This document shows positions 15,034-24,629 of a DNA stretch of 64,000 nt, one piece after another. The position numbers and the translations under genes are program-made. The notes below the pieces were generated by a model. The model was not told the DNA's origin. It ran no database searches and was given only the letters and a program-made list of their open reading frames with translations. The DNA is from Halonotius aquaticus (lineage in GTDB: Archaea > Halobacteriota > Halobacteria > Halobacteriales > Haloferacaceae): assembly GCF_003605575.1 (NCBI RefSeq), contig NZ_QKNY01000009.1, positions 124,001-188,000 of the forward strand. Direction: 5' to 3'. The stretch's first letter is position 1. Each line of letters opens with the position of its first letter.

Positions 15034-17681
15034 GCGAGGCATACGCACACGATACCGCACTGGTCAGCGAGGGCTCAACCAGCTACGACCGCTTTGTTGA
15101 CGGGGCGATCGCACTCAGCATCGTCGCCTTCGCAACAACTCTGGTGGCACTCGTCGAACTCGTCCCGCTGGGAACAGCCGGGACGGCACTCGGCAACTAC
15201 TTTCTGACACTCTTTGCGGCCGTGAGTGGTGGGGTCGGCCTGACGGCCGGCGCGTCGTGGGCAAACGTTGTCTCGGTCACCTCACAGCGCGTCCGCGGCG
15301 TCGCCGGCGGGTTGCTCGTCACAACCGGGCTCCTGACAGCGGTGGCGTATTTAACCACGGTTACGCTGGCAACCCTCCTTGGGTTCGTACTCATCAGCCA
15401 AGCGCTCATTATCAGCGCGGCTGGCATCAGCTCACGACTGGACATTATCGATACCGAGCCCGATGCCAGTGCTGGCTTACTCGCCGGCGGGGCGTTCGCC
15501 GTTATCGGGGCCGCGATCGGCGGCGCCCTCGGCGGGACAATAGTCGGCTTTGACTCGATCGCATGGCTGGTGTTTCCGGTTGTCGTCGGTGCCGGGCTCG
15601 CAACGCTCACCATCGTCCCGCGTGAGGATCTTGGCTCAACGATCCCGGTTGGGCTCGTCGTTGGCACACTCGGCATCGTCGTGGCGACGGCGGCCATCGG
15701 GATCGGCTGGCAGTGGAACCCAGAAACGCTCGACGGCGGGTTTACCGGCGGCGTGGTCATCCCGATTTTCGCCGCGTTTGGGGCGCTCATCTCCGCGTGG
15801 GCAGCGGCCAAATGCCGAGCCGGATTTGGCGCGCCGGGGCGAGAGTACGGCGCGTTTCTGATCATCAATCTCAACGCCCTGCTGATGGTCGTAACGATGG
15901 TGTCGATCGTGTTGTTCGTGCTTACGCGTGGGGCTACCTACGCGACGCGCGGCCTGACAGCGAGTGCCCTTACCGTGTTGGTACTGCTGGTGCCGCTGTT
16001 GGCGCTTGCTACGGAGTTTGCTCGCAGCCGGGTCGGCGGCGGCGAGTGGAACCGGACGGTTCGGCTGGTGACCCAGATCGCCCCGCTTGCGACCCTCGGA
16101 GCGGTGGCGGCGGTGATCACCACCGTGCTCATCACCGGCAATCCGATCGAATACGGGTTCAACTACCAGATCCTCCAAAATCGGAATCTCATCCCGAGAG
16201 AGACCGCGATCACGATCACCCCGAACCCTGAGGTCGGTGCGGTGATTCTCGCGGTCGTGGCGTCGATCATGTGGATCGCGCTGTTCAGAAACTATGGATC
16301 GCTTCGCAACGTCGGTGCTGCGTTCCCCCGCGCCGAGTCAGCCCGACAGCTCGTTCCGGTCGCGGTCGCAGGGATGGCCGTGCTCATCGGGGGCGTCCTC
16401 CTTGTCGGGCCGACACCGGCTGGCATCCCGCTGGGATCGGTCGTCGGCGTCGGCGTTGTCGCGGCCGGCACGCTTGCGGCACTCGGCCTCGCCGCGTTGC
16501 CTGTTGCCGGTGTGGCGACCAGCAGCGGATCGATCGCCGATCGAACGCAGGCCAGTGCGCCGCTGTTTACACTGGGTGTCTTCGGTGGGCTTGCCGTGTT
16601 GACAGCGGCACTCCTCCTCCAGCCGGTCACCGGGCAGACACCTGGTATCGCCGGGGTTGATATCGTCGCGGTCGGCGCGTTGTGTGCGACCCTCGCATGT
16701 GGGCTTGCGGCCGGCGTGAGTGCGTACGCGCGGCGTACCACAGCCGAGACGCTCCAGGATCGACTGCTCGGGGAAGAAACGATCCTCGGGCTCACCGGGG
16801 CAGCAGGCTTTATCGCCCTGCTTGGCCTGCATGTCCTCGCCACCGGTTCCGGGTTCACGGTGCTTGGCGTTTCGGTGACAACCGAGGGGACGCTCTCGTG
16901 GCCGATGATCCTCCAGCCATACATCCCGCTGGGAGCGGAACCCGGTGGGATTATGCCGGCCGTCGTCGGCACCGTCTGGCTTGTGATCGGCGCGACGCTG
17001 TTTGCCGTCCCGCTGGGGATCGGTGCGGCGGTGTTCCTTACGGAGTACGCCGAACAGGGTCGGTTCACCGCGGTTGTCGAGATCGCCACGAATGCCCTGT
17101 GGAGTACGCCAAGTATTGTCTTCGGGCTGTTTGGGGCCGCGTTCATCATCCCCCGTCTCGGCGGGAATGAGTCGCTACTGGCCGGGATGTTGGTGTTAGG
17201 ATTTATGTTGTTGCCGTTGGTGTTGATCACTAGCCGAGAATCAATCAAGGCTGTACCCGACGAGTATCGTGACGCGAGTGCGGCCCTCGGTGTCTCCCAA
17301 TGGGAAACAATCAAAAGCGTCGTCCTGCCAGCAGCGATGCCAGGGGTGATCACCGGCGGGATCCTCGGGATCGGCCGGATCGCTGGCGAAACCGCGCCGC
17401 TGATCCTCGTGTTGGGCTCGACGCTGAACGCCACCGAATCGGTGAACGTGCTGCAAGGATTCCAGTTTGTGGCCGAACCACCGTTTATCGTCAACGATCA
17501 GTTGCTCGCCGCATCGGCGTCGCTGCCAACGCAGGTTTGGGCCGTGATCGCCGCCGGGGTGTCGGGCTCACCACAGATGGGCTGGGCCTCGGCAGCGGTT
17601 CTCCTCTCGGTTGTCCTCACATTCTATGCCATCGGTATTACCGCACGAACCTACTTCAGGAGGAAGCTAAACTATGAGTGA
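15030..17681 (+). CDS. pstA: Phosphate ABC transporter permease PstA with large N-terminal membrane domain
   Basis: An 883-residue protein, about three times the classical PstA length. The C-terminal 310 or so residues are the permease, from about [14 protein letters not shown] through [20 protein letters not shown] (EAA loop) to [15 protein letters not shown]. The preceding 570 residues form roughly a dozen hydrophobic helices in paired blocks (for example [20 protein letters not shown] and [21 protein letters not shown]). One stretch, [20 protein letters not shown], looks like an external loop. The frame is continuous with no sign of fusion error. The extra domain has no function I recognise. 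It overlaps pstC by 4 bases and pstB by 8. Confidence 0.9.
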   Translation: MSEAYAHDTALVSEGSTSYDRFVDGAIALSIVAFATTLVALVELVPLGTAGTALGNYFLTLFAAVSGGVGLTAGASWANVVSVTSQRVRGVAGGLLVTTGLLTAVAYLTTVTLATLLGFVLISQALIISAAGISSRLDIIDTEPDASAGLLAGGAFAVIGAAIGGALGGTIVGFDSIAWLVFPVVVGAGLATLTIVPREDLGSTIPVGLVVGTLGIVVATAAIGIGWQWNPETLDGGFTGGVVIPIFAAFGALISAWAAAKCRAGFGAPGREYGAFLIINLNALLMVVTMVSIVLFVLTRGATYATRGLTASALTVLVLLVPLLALATEFARSRVGGGEWNRTVRLVTQIAPLATLGAVAAVITTVLITGNPIEYGFNYQILQNRNLIPRETAITITPNPEVGAVILAVVASIMWIALFRNYGSLRNVGAAFPRAESARQLVPVAVAGMAVLIGGVLLVGPTPAGIPLGSVVGVGVVAAGTLAALGLAALPVAGVATSSGSIADRTQASAPLFTLGVFGGLAVLTAALLLQPVTGQTPGIAGVDIVAVGALCATLACGLAAGVSAYARRTTAETLQDRLLGEETILGLTGAAGFIALLGLHVLATGSGFTVLGVSVTTEGTLSWPMILQPYIPLGAEPGGIMPAVVGTVWLVIGATLFAVPLGIGAAVFLTEYAEQGRFTAVVEIATNALWSTPSIVFGLFGAAFIIPRLGGNESLLAGMLVLGFMLLPLVLITSRESIKAVPDEYRDASAALGVSQWETIKSVVLPAAMPGVITGGILGIGRIAGETAPLILVLGSTLNATESVNVLQGFQFVAEPPFIVNDQLLAASASLPTQVWAVIAAGVSGSPQMGWASAAVLLSVVLTFYAIGITARTYFRRKLNYE

Positions 17682-18576
17682 AACAGACATGACTCCGGAC
17701 ACTGGGAGCACAGCAACAACAACGACAGCCGGCGAAAGCGAAGAGGAAGCACGCGCGGCGTGGACAGACTATCACGCGGCTGGTGAGACAAAGCTCTCAG
17801 TGGAAGATATCAACGTGTGGTACGGCGATGATCACGCGCTGAAGAACGTGTCGATGGATATCCCCGAGGAGTCGGTGACGGCACTGATCGGCCCCTCCGG
17901 CTGTGGGAAATCAACGTTCCTCCGCTGTCTGAACCGGATGAACGACCGGATCAAGGCCGCCCGCGTCGAGGGCTCCGTCGAGGTCGATGGCACCGAGATC
18001 TACCATCCGGACGCCAACCTTGTCGAGTTACGCAAGCGGATCGGGATGGTCTTTCAGTCACCAAACCCGTTCCCGAAGTCGATTCGTGAAAACATCTCCT
18101 ATGGACCACGAAAACACGGGGAGATCGAGAAGGGGCTGCTCGCCCGGCTGTTCGGCCGCGACGACACCGCAGCCGAAAATGAGCTTGTCGAACGGGCGCT
18201 CAAACAGGCTGCCCTGTGGGATGAGGTCAGCGACCGCCTCGACGACAACGCCCTTGGGCTCTCGGGTGGGCAACAACAGCGACTCTGTATCGCCCGCTGT
18301 CTGGCGGTCGACCCCGACGTGATCCTGATGGATGAGCCGGCCTCCGCGCTTGATCCGATCGCTACCTCGAAGATCGAGGATCTCGTCGAGGAACTCGCCA
18401 AAGACTACACCGTCGTCATCGTCACCCACAACATGCAGCAGGCCGCCCGCATCTCCGATCAGACCGCGGTCTTCCTCACCGGCGGGGAGCTCATCGAATA
18501 CGACGACACCGAGAAGATCTTCGAAAACCCCGAGAGCCAACGCGTCGAGGACTATATCACCGGCAAGTTTGGATAA
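17674..18576 (+). CDS. pstB: Phosphate ABC transporter ATPase PstB
   Basis: A 300-residue ATPase. Walker A is GPSGCGKST, the Q-loop is [13 protein letters not shown] (typical of PstB), the signature is [13 protein letters not shown] and Walker B is VILMDEPAS. The switch histidine is in [16 protein letters not shown]. About 40 acidic residues precede the conserved start, a common haloarchaeal extension. It powers phosphate import with PstCA. The ATG overlaps the end of pstA; phoU follows after 6 bases. Confidence 0.96.
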   Translation: MSETDMTPDTGSTATTTTAGESEEEARAAWTDYHAAGETKLSVEDINVWYGDDHALKNVSMDIPEESVTALIGPSGCGKSTFLRCLNRMNDRIKAARVEGSVEVDGTEIYHPDANLVELRKRIGMVFQSPNPFPKSIRENISYGPRKHGEIEKGLLARLFGRDDTAAENELVERALKQAALWDEVSDRLDDNALGLSGGQQQRLCIARCLAVDPDVILMDEPASALDPIATSKIEDLVEELAKDYTVVIVTHNMQQAARISDQTAVFLTGGELIEYDDTEKIFENPESQRVEDYITGKFG

Positions 18577-18582
18577 CCCGCG

Positions 18583-19263
18583 ATGTCGCGGAACCAGTAC
18601 GACGAACGGCTCACCACCCTTCGCACCGACGTTGTCCTGCTGGCCGAAACCGTACTGGAGCGATACGAGGACGCCGTTGATGCGATGACAGCCGGCGACA
18701 CCCGGCGAGCCGACCAGATTATCCGACAGGACGACGAGATCAACAGTCGGTATCTTGCACTTGAACAGGAGTGTACAACGCTGATCGCCCGTCGACAACC
18801 CGTTGCCAGCGAGCTCCGATTGGTGACCGCCTCATTCAAGATCCTCACTGACCTCGAACGCATCGCCGACCTCGCGGTGAATCTCGCTGGCCGAACAGCG
18901 TATGGTACCACCGAACTTCACGACGCGACCGATATCCGAACGCTCGGGATGACGGCCGGCGAGATGGTTGCCACAGCCGTCGAGGCCTACGAAACCGAAA
19001 CCAGCGACGCCTGCCGGTCGGTCGCCGCAACTGACGAGGAGCTAGATGCGGATTGTGAGACAGCCAACAGACAACTCATTCGAGAGCTCATCGCTGAACG
19101 GGCGGCTGACGGCCACGACGAGCGAGAACTGGCGGCCACAGTCGATCGGACAACACGGGCACTGCTCACCGTCCGCGATATCGAGCGCGTCGGCGACCAC
19201 GCGGTCAACATCGCCGCCCGGACGCTGTATATGATCGACAGCGATGCCGAACTGCTGTACTGA
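18583..19263 (+). CDS. phoU: Phosphate-signalling protein PhoU (first copy)
   Basis: A 226-residue all-helical protein made of two three-helix repeats. Each has the metal-binding E/DxxxD type signature: ERIADLAVNLAGRT and ERVGDHAVNIAAR. PhoU links PstB activity to regulation and limits phosphate uptake. It starts 6 bases after pstB. A close paralogue follows 44 bases downstream; the two align along their length (for example FKILTDLERIADLA in both regions). Confidence 0.93.
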   Translation: MSRNQYDERLTTLRTDVVLLAETVLERYEDAVDAMTAGDTRRADQIIRQDDEINSRYLALEQECTTLIARRQPVASELRLVTASFKILTDLERIADLAVNLAGRTAYGTTELHDATDIRTLGMTAGEMVATAVEAYETETSDACRSVAATDEELDADCETANRQLIRELIAERAADGHDERELAATVDRTTRALLTVRDIERVGDHAVNIAARTLYMIDSDAELLY

Positions 19264-19307
19264 AATCGAGAGAAAATCCTTTCCCGTCAGCACCCGCCCT
19301 TGCTGGT

Positions 19308-19979
19308 ATGCCACGCAACGAGTATCAATCACAACTCGCGGAACTCCGTGAGGATGTGGTCGCGATGAGCGAAACCGTCGCTGATCGACTGGAGATGGGG
19401 CTGACCGCGCTGGAAACAAACGATAAAGAGCTCGCCCGGACGGTGATCGAGGGCGACGACGAGATCAATCAACTGTACCTAGATCTCGAAAAGCAGTGTA
19501 CGGATCTGATCGCCCTCCAACAGCCGGTTGCGGGCGATCTCCGATTTATCGCCGCCTCGTTTAAGATCATCACCGACCTCGAACGCATCGCTGATCTCGC
19601 AACCAATCTCGGAGAGTACGCTGAAGCCGCCGATGACGACGTCTTCCCCAGTGTCGACATTCAGGGGCTCGGCGAGGTGACACTGGAGATGTTGGCGGAC
19701 TCAATGGCCGCCTACGCCGACGAGGATCGGGAGCTCTGTTATGCGGTCAACGACCGTGATGACGAGCTTGACACGGAGTGTGAGATCGCCAGCGACACCG
19801 TCGTCCGCGAGCTAATCGAAGGCGAAGAGATGGCCGACGAGGAGATCGAGACGTTCATGGAAGATGTCTCCCGGCTCCTGTTGACGATCCGAGATCTCGA
19901 ACGTATCGGCGACCACACCGTCAACATCGCCGCCCGCGCGCTGTATATGATCGACAACAACGATGAGTTGATTTACTGA
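19308..19979 (+). CDS. phoU: Phosphate-signalling protein PhoU (second copy)
   Basis: A 223-residue paralogue of the preceding PhoU, with ERIADLATNLGEYA and ERIGDHTVNIAARALYMID. It is more acidic and lacks the AbrB domain of the divergent regulator, so the locus has three PhoU-type proteins in all. The 44-base gap includes only a weak AT-rich stretch, so readthrough from pstB-phoU is likely. It converges on the MATE gene. Confidence 0.93.
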   Translation: MPRNEYQSQLAELREDVVAMSETVADRLEMGLTALETNDKELARTVIEGDDEINQLYLDLEKQCTDLIALQQPVAGDLRFIAASFKIITDLERIADLATNLGEYAEAADDDVFPSVDIQGLGEVTLEMLADSMAAYADEDRELCYAVNDRDDELDTECEIASDTVVRELIEGEEMADEEIETFMEDVSRLLLTIRDLERIGDHTVNIAARALYMIDNNDELIY

Positions 19980-20026
19980 TCGCTGTCTCAACCTGTTACT
20001 ACCCGACGACGCGACAGCCCAATTTC

Positions 20027-21544
20027 TCAGTCGGTCTCAGAAGCCGTTTCTGACGGCGATGTCGACGCTGTCGCTGTTGCGGACGCATCCGCCCCACTGT
20101 CGTCGACAACGCGACCCGTCCACGTGCCACGCAGGAAGTACGCGCCAACCGCCGCCGCCATCAGTACATTCGAGGCCGCTTCACCGTACCAGATGCCACT
20201 CGCCCCCCAGCCAAGCGGCACCGCCAAGACGTAGGCGATCAGCGACCGGAGCACGATGTAGCCGAGGAACGCAAACAGGAGTGCCAGCCGGGTACGACCG
20301 CTGCCGCGGAAGCCGCCCTGAATCACATAGAAGACGCCAAGGAAGACGTAGGTGGCACCGACAACCCGGAGATACTCCGCCCCAACAGCGATCACCGTCG
20401 CCGAGCCGGTGCCCGTCACGAAGATGTCGATAACAGCGCCGGCAAAGACGTAGACCACCACGCTGAGAACCGCGAAGGCGACGACAACGAGACCAAGCGC
20501 GGCCCGGACGCCGTCGATCGCACGGTCGCGCTGATTCGCCCCGAGGTTCTGGCCGACGACCGTTTCGACACCACGAGCCAAGCCGAGGGCTGGCAGGACG
20601 ACCATTGATGTGACCCGTGTCCCGATCCCGTAGGCGGCGACGGCCTCAACGCTCGTGATCGCCACCAGCGCGGTGAGGATCGTCACACTGAGGGCCTTCG
20701 TGCTGACCTCAAGGCTGGCCGGGACGCCGATCCGAAACAGCTTCCCGATGGTCTCACGCTCCGGGAGAAAATCAGTACGGACGAGTTCGATGCCGACCCG
20801 CCCGGAGAGCAGCAGCCAGATCCCGATAACCGCGCCGATCCCGCGGGTGAGAATCGTGGCGATAGCCGCCCCCTGGACGCCAAAGCCGGTGAAGCCGGTC
20901 AGCCCAAACAGCGTCGCCTCCAGCGATTCGAGGCCAACCCACGCAAACAGGACATTGTCCTGAAAGCCGAGGATGAAAAACGGGTCGGCGATGACGTTGA
21001 GCCCGACGCCGAGGGCCATCAGATACAGCGGCGTGCGGGTATCGCCCCACCCTTGCAGCAGCGATTGGAAGACGAAGAAGCTGAAGACAAACGGGATGCC
21101 GAGAAACATCGTTCGGGTGTAGTCGACGGCCATCGCGTACTCGGTTGTCCCCGGCACCGCCCCGACCAACCCCAAGAGCGTGGGTGCCAGGAGGTAGCCA
21201 AGTACCGAGAAGAGGATCGAGACAGCGACGACAAGCGAGATCGTCTGGCCGGCGACATGGCCGACGCGGTCGGTGTTGCCCGCACCCTTGTTTTGGGCGA
21301 CCAACACCGTCCCCGCGATCGAAAAGCCAAGCGAGAGGCTAATTACCAGAAAGACGATCGCCCACGAAAACGACAGCGCCGACACCGCCGGCTGGCCGAG
21401 ACGACCGACCCAGAAGGTATCCGCGAGGTTGTAGCCGACCTGGAGGAGGTTCGTGAGCACGATCGGCAACGACAGGATGACCAGCGGCTTCAGCAGCGCG
21501 CCGTCGGTGACATTGACAGCCCGATCGCGTCCCGACTGACTCAT
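20027..21544 (-). CDS. MATE-family multidrug/organic-cation exporter
   Basis: A 505-residue membrane protein with twelve predicted helices in two halves. Early family features are LPIVLTNLLQVGYNLADTFWVGRLG and, in the second half, GVPASLEVSTKALSV and GLARGVETVVGQNLGA. MATE proteins export drugs or metabolites using ion gradients. The substrate is unknown. The C-terminal 30 residues are Asp/Ser/Thr/Ala-rich and cytoplasmic. GGGTGATC directly before the ATG matches the anti-Shine-Dalgarno region well, though the one-base spacing is short. Confidence 0.92.
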   Translation of the reverse strand: MSQSGRDRAVNVTDGALLKPLVILSLPIVLTNLLQVGYNLADTFWVGRLGQPAVSALSFSWAIVFLVISLSLGFSIAGTVLVAQNKGAGNTDRVGHVAGQTISLVVAVSILFSVLGYLLAPTLLGLVGAVPGTTEYAMAVDYTRTMFLGIPFVFSFFVFQSLLQGWGDTRTPLYLMALGVGLNVIADPFFILGFQDNVLFAWVGLESLEATLFGLTGFTGFGVQGAAIATILTRGIGAVIGIWLLLSGRVGIELVRTDFLPERETIGKLFRIGVPASLEVSTKALSVTILTALVAITSVEAVAAYGIGTRVTSMVVLPALGLARGVETVVGQNLGANQRDRAIDGVRAALGLVVVAFAVLSVVVYVFAGAVIDIFVTGTGSATVIAVGAEYLRVVGATYVFLGVFYVIQGGFRGSGRTRLALLFAFLGYIVLRSLIAYVLAVPLGWGASGIWYGEAASNVLMAAAVGAYFLRGTWTGRVVDDSGADASATATASTSPSETASETD

Positions 21545-21747
21545 CGATCACCCGTCTGTGTCTGCCCAGCGGCGACGCTATCCGAGGGGGGAGATAGAAG
21601 CGATACTCCCAACGCAGCCGACCAGGGTGGCCACACATGGCTATCGGTGGGAGGGGCTCGCGGCGAACGCACCATACCCACAGTTAGGGCGGTAGACGGT
21701 TACCGGTTCCGCTCGGTCGGTGGGCGGCTCTCGCGGCGGTAACGAAG

Positions 21748-21993
21748 TTAGTTGTAGTGCTCTTTGAGATACGCGGAGATATCGCCGCTGTCGGCGATGT
21801 AGCCGTCTGGAAGTTCGTCGTCGACGAGGGCAGGAATGCCGCGTTGACCGGTCGCCGCTTCCAGCTCGTTGCGGTCATCCTTATCATCCGGGACGACGAT
21901 CTCCTCGTAGTCGACGGACAGCACATCCAGGACGCGGCGGACACGTTTCGAGTACGGACAGTCTGGCCGATCGTAGAGGGTGAACTCTGCCAT
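21748..21993 (-). CDS. Glutaredoxin-like thiol protein
   Basis: An 81-residue thioredoxin-fold protein starting MAEFTLYDRPDCPYSKRVRR, with redox motif CPYS (C12). The cis-proline region is RGIPALVDD, followed by YIADSGDISAYLKEHY. The second cysteine of a dithiol CxxC is replaced by serine, so a monothiol mechanism or Fe-S carrier role is possible. The start at 21993 is preferred because GTATAAGATT lies about 23-31 bases upstream; a longer in-frame form would cover it. Confidence 0.85.
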   Translation of the reverse strand: MAEFTLYDRPDCPYSKRVRRVLDVLSVDYEEIVVPDDKDDRNELEAATGQRGIPALVDDELPDGYIADSGDISAYLKEHYN

Positions 21994-22129
21994 GATCTGT
22001 GATTCGGCTGAATGAATCTTATACGTACCCCGGCTGTGTATCGAACTCGCATAACCGGGATGGGACAGCTGCGTGACATCTGTCTGACTGGTATTCATAT
22101 GCATGCGTTTGCAGAACTACACCGAACAA

Positions 22130-22225
22130 TGCCAAGTCACACACCCGATCAGTCACCGGAGTCAGTCACCGAGGCTGACGAGCACATAAAGGCCGTTATT
22201 GACCAAGCCTGGGACGCGCTGTGAG
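22130..22225 (+). CDS. Possible 31-residue acidic microprotein
   Basis: ATG to TGA. The product begins MPSHTPDQSPESVTEADEHI and ends KAVIDQAWDAL, which looks like a plausible amphipathic helix. An ATG 33 bases upstream in frame would lengthen it. Promoter support is weak (a CATATGCAT stretch near the right distance). Without homologues this stays uncertain. Confidence 0.3.
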
Positions 22226-22268
22226 TGGGCTGCTGGGCGACAGTCGATGTCAGTGTGGTGGGTAGCTG

Positions 22269-22295
22269 TCGGCTACGCGAGCGGTAAGTAGCCGA
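22269..22295. repeat. 8-bp stem, 11-base loop hairpin
   Basis: TCGGCTAC, an 11-base loop, then GTAGCCGA. It has no T run, so it is not an obvious terminator. It could be part of a small RNA between the microprotein and the zinc-ribbon gene. Confidence 0.35.
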
Positions 22296-22408
22296 GTCAC
22301 AAGCAATCTCGCTGTGGCAAAACAAGCGATACGGGCGTTCAGAACCGTGATACTAGCTGAACAATCATCGCAAACAGGGTTATAGCCGTTGAACGCCTAT
22401 CCTCCATT

Positions 22409-22594
22409 ATGAACCAAGCGCCCTCTACGAAGCAAGCGACGGTCGAACAGAAGACCGTCTTATTCTGTCACGGCTGTGAGTATCACGCCCCACCGACCGG
22501 CCGCTGGATTGTCCACGAGAAAACCGACTGTGACGTATATGAATGTCCGCGCTGTGGCGAAACCCTCACCATCCGCGATCGGATGGAACGCTAA
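22409..22594 (+). CDS. Zinc-ribbon small protein
   Basis: A 61-residue protein with two CxxC motifs, CHGC and CPRC, separated by a beta-rich stretch (RWIVHEKTDCDVYE). It is one of the small zinc-finger proteins common in haloarchaea. GGTTATAGCC about 23-32 bases upstream supports a leaderless start. Its stop overlaps the stop of the convergent thioesterase gene by 4 bases. No membrane segment is present; DNA, RNA or protein binding is possible. Confidence 0.8.
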   Translation: MNQAPSTKQATVEQKTVLFCHGCEYHAPPTGRWIVHEKTDCDVYECPRCGETLTIRDRMER

Positions 22595-23034
22595 TTAGCG
22601 TCGGCCCACTCGCGGGCATCCTGTCGTAACTCCTTGTCGCGGGCTGATTCGACCTGTAACTCCGGCACCGTCGTCGGTGAGCCATCATCGCCGATCGCCA
22701 CAAAGACAAATACACTTGTCGTGGTGAGCTCTCGCTGGCCGGTACAGGGATCCTCACGGAACGCTCGGAGTCGCACCTTGATGCTCGTCGTCCCGTGATC
22801 GAAGACGTAGGCCTCGACGACCGCGGTATCGCCCTCGGGGATCGGCCGCTCGAAGTTCATCTGGTTAATGCTGGCGGTGACACAGGTCTCACCGGCAAAC
22901 CGCATCGCCGACAGCGCGCCGGTTTGATCCATCCACTTCATCACGTTGCCACCGTGGGCCGTCTCGTAGTTGTTGGTGTGATTCGGCTGGATGCGGTGGC
23001 GGTTCTCAATGTAGGTATCCTCGATTGTTGGCAT
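22591..23034 (-). CDS. Hotdog-fold acyl-CoA thioesterase
   Basis: A 147-residue hotdog protein. NNYETAHGGNVMKWMDQTGALSAMRFA is the acyl-CoA thioesterase helix, with the conserved HGG and an acidic residue in the following helix. ASINQMNFERPI and GTTSIKVRLRAFRED complete the fold. It hydrolyses acyl-CoA esters; chain-length preference is not visible. The ATG at 23034 is preferred to a GTG two codons upstream. The C terminus has a charged tail (ESARDKELRQDAREW). Confidence 0.88.
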   Translation of the reverse strand: MPTIEDTYIENRHRIQPNHTNNYETAHGGNVMKWMDQTGALSAMRFAGETCVTASINQMNFERPIPEGDTAVVEAYVFDHGTTSIKVRLRAFREDPCTGQRELTTTSVFVFVAIGDDGSPTTVPELQVESARDKELRQDAREWADAN

Positions 23035-23219
23035 ACACACAATGGGGAGGCCGGACGGAAAAACAGTGGCTCCCCCGGAAACGCCGACGAGAGAACGGCG
23101 ACCGCCGACTGAACTCGTCAGAGTGTGTTCTGAGCGGGGTGATCCGATAAAACCTAACGCGGACAGCGAATATTTTACCTATGTTAACAATTATACGCGC
23201 CGCTACTGTTTAGTGTGAT

Positions 23220-24074
23220 ATGAGTCGAGCACCGTTGGAGACAAACCAAATACATCCGCTTGAGTCGTCGCCGGATTCACTGACGGTTCTGCATGTCGAC
23301 GATGAAAAACCGTTTCTTGAGCTTACCAGCGAGTATCTCAGCCACGAGCTTGAGGATACGACGGTCATCACCCGAACCGACCCCCGTGCAGCGATCACAT
23401 ATCTGGAGGACAATCATGTTGACTGTATCGTCAGCGATTATCAGATGGGGACGATAACCGGCGTCGAGTTCTACGAACACGTACGCACTAACGGGGCGAA
23501 TATCCCGTTTATTCTGTTTACCAGCCATGGCAGCGAGGCGATCGCCTCAGAGGCACTTGAAGCGGGCGTTGATTCATATCTCCAGAAATCACCCGATGCC
23601 GGGAATTTTAGTGTGCTGGCAAATCGGATTTCGATGCTCGTCGAGCAGTTTCATGCCAAACGACAAACACGAAAGCTCAAGCAAACCTACGAGGTGATCG
23701 CAAAGACATCAACAGACGCGTTTTGGATTCAGGATATGGCAAGCGGCAAAACGCTGTACTCCGAGGGCATCAAGTCGTTTGGCTACGCGCCGGGGATTCG
23801 GGACGATGGATTTGAGTGGTGGATCGAACGCATCCATCCCGACGACCGGGCTGACGCCAAGGCCGTGATCGAAAACAAGAGTACTGGCACAACAACAGAA
23901 CTCGAACCATCCGGGCATGAACAAACGCAGTTTTCGCATGCCTATCGGTGGCAGACGGAGTCCGGCGAGTACGTGTGCTGTGACTCGCGTGGGGCGATCG
24001 TTTTCGAAGACGGTGAGCCCGTAGAGATGACGGGATCGATGACAAAACGAGAGCAGTCCGGCTGTTGTCCCTGA
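23220..24074 (+). CDS. REC-PAS protein without an output or kinase domain
   Basis: A 284-residue protein. The receiver domain spans about residues 20-140 with the acidic pocket VDDEK, phosphoacceptor D73 in VSDYQM, TSHG and the K of LQKSP. A PAS domain follows (about 155-275, starting YEVIAKTSTDAFWIQDM). The frame then ends KREQSGCCP, where related haloarchaeal proteins usually continue into more PAS or kinase domains. No kinase is encoded downstream. It may act as a phosphate sink or adaptor. A CAATTATACG box about 26-35 bases upstream supports the start. Confidence 0.85.
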   Translation: MSRAPLETNQIHPLESSPDSLTVLHVDDEKPFLELTSEYLSHELEDTTVITRTDPRAAITYLEDNHVDCIVSDYQMGTITGVEFYEHVRTNGANIPFILFTSHGSEAIASEALEAGVDSYLQKSPDAGNFSVLANRISMLVEQFHAKRQTRKLKQTYEVIAKTSTDAFWIQDMASGKTLYSEGIKSFGYAPGIRDDGFEWWIERIHPDDRADAKAVIENKSTGTTTELEPSGHEQTQFSHAYRWQTESGEYVCCDSRGAIVFEDGEPVEMTGSMTKREQSGCCP

Positions 24075-24139
24075 GCGGGTAGCTAATACACAGGGGTATC
24101 ACGACTCGCTTCGATTACGCGGTCGCAATCGGAGACCCG

Positions 24140-24580
24140 TCAGTCGGCTGCGGCCTCTTCGAGCGGTTCGACATCGAGACAGCCGCAGGCGTCGAGTTCC
24201 GGATCGAAGCAGTCGGGACACTCGGATTTGCGGTCGATGATCGTATCCAACCGCTCGGCGACAGTGCCGTCGATGACGGGTTCGAGTTCGCGGGCCTCCC
24301 CACGGAAGTCCTCGACATCAAGTACATTGACGAGGAACCGTTCGATGATGCAGTACGTCTGGAGGGCATCACGCGCTTTGACGATCCCATCATCGGTCAG
24401 CGAGACACCTTTGTACTTCTCGTGTTCGGCGAGCCCGCGCGCTTCGAGTTTGCCGATCATCTCGTTTGCGCTGGCGGGACTTACGTCCAACATCTCAGCG
24501 ACGCGACCGGTGGCAGCCGGGCTGTTGTCGTCCTGTTGGATCAGATAGATCGCCTTGAGGTATTGGTCGGCCGTATTCAT
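24140..24580 (-). CDS. DtxR-family metal-dependent regulator
   Basis: A 146-residue regulator. MNTADQYLKAIYLIQQDD and GRVAEMLDVSPASANEMIGKLE form the DtxR winged helix. The dimerisation/metal domain includes ERFLVNVLDVEDF and LEPVIDGTVAERLD. A C-terminal cysteine cluster, CPDCFDPELDACGC, is an extra possible metal site. It should repress iron- or manganese-related genes when metal is present. A GGAGG lies 12 bases before the ATG and the ferritin-like gene ends 49 bases upstream, so the two are probably co-transcribed. Confidence 0.88.
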   Translation of the reverse strand: MNTADQYLKAIYLIQQDDNSPAATGRVAEMLDVSPASANEMIGKLEARGLAEHEKYKGVSLTDDGIVKARDALQTYCIIERFLVNVLDVEDFRGEARELEPVIDGTVAERLDTIIDRKSECPDCFDPELDACGCLDVEPLEEAAAD

Positions 24581-24629
24581 CGGTTGGCCTCCGGTGCGGT
24601 GAAGGAACTCACAACTGATTGCTGAAGGG

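Larger units (their letters stand above)
21994..22408. other. Sparse intergenic region with a possible microprotein and a hairpin
   Basis: About 415 bases. It holds the glutaredoxin promoter, a 31-codon frame (22130-22225), a stem-loop (22269-22295) and GGTTATAGCC at about 22377-22386, the likely promoter of the zinc microprotein at 22409. Confidence 0.5.

Noticed and set aside
16292-17494. 400-codon minus-strand frame opposite pstA
   Set aside because: Proline/threonine/alanine-rich product with no helices or motifs, as expected from the reverse of a membrane-protein gene.
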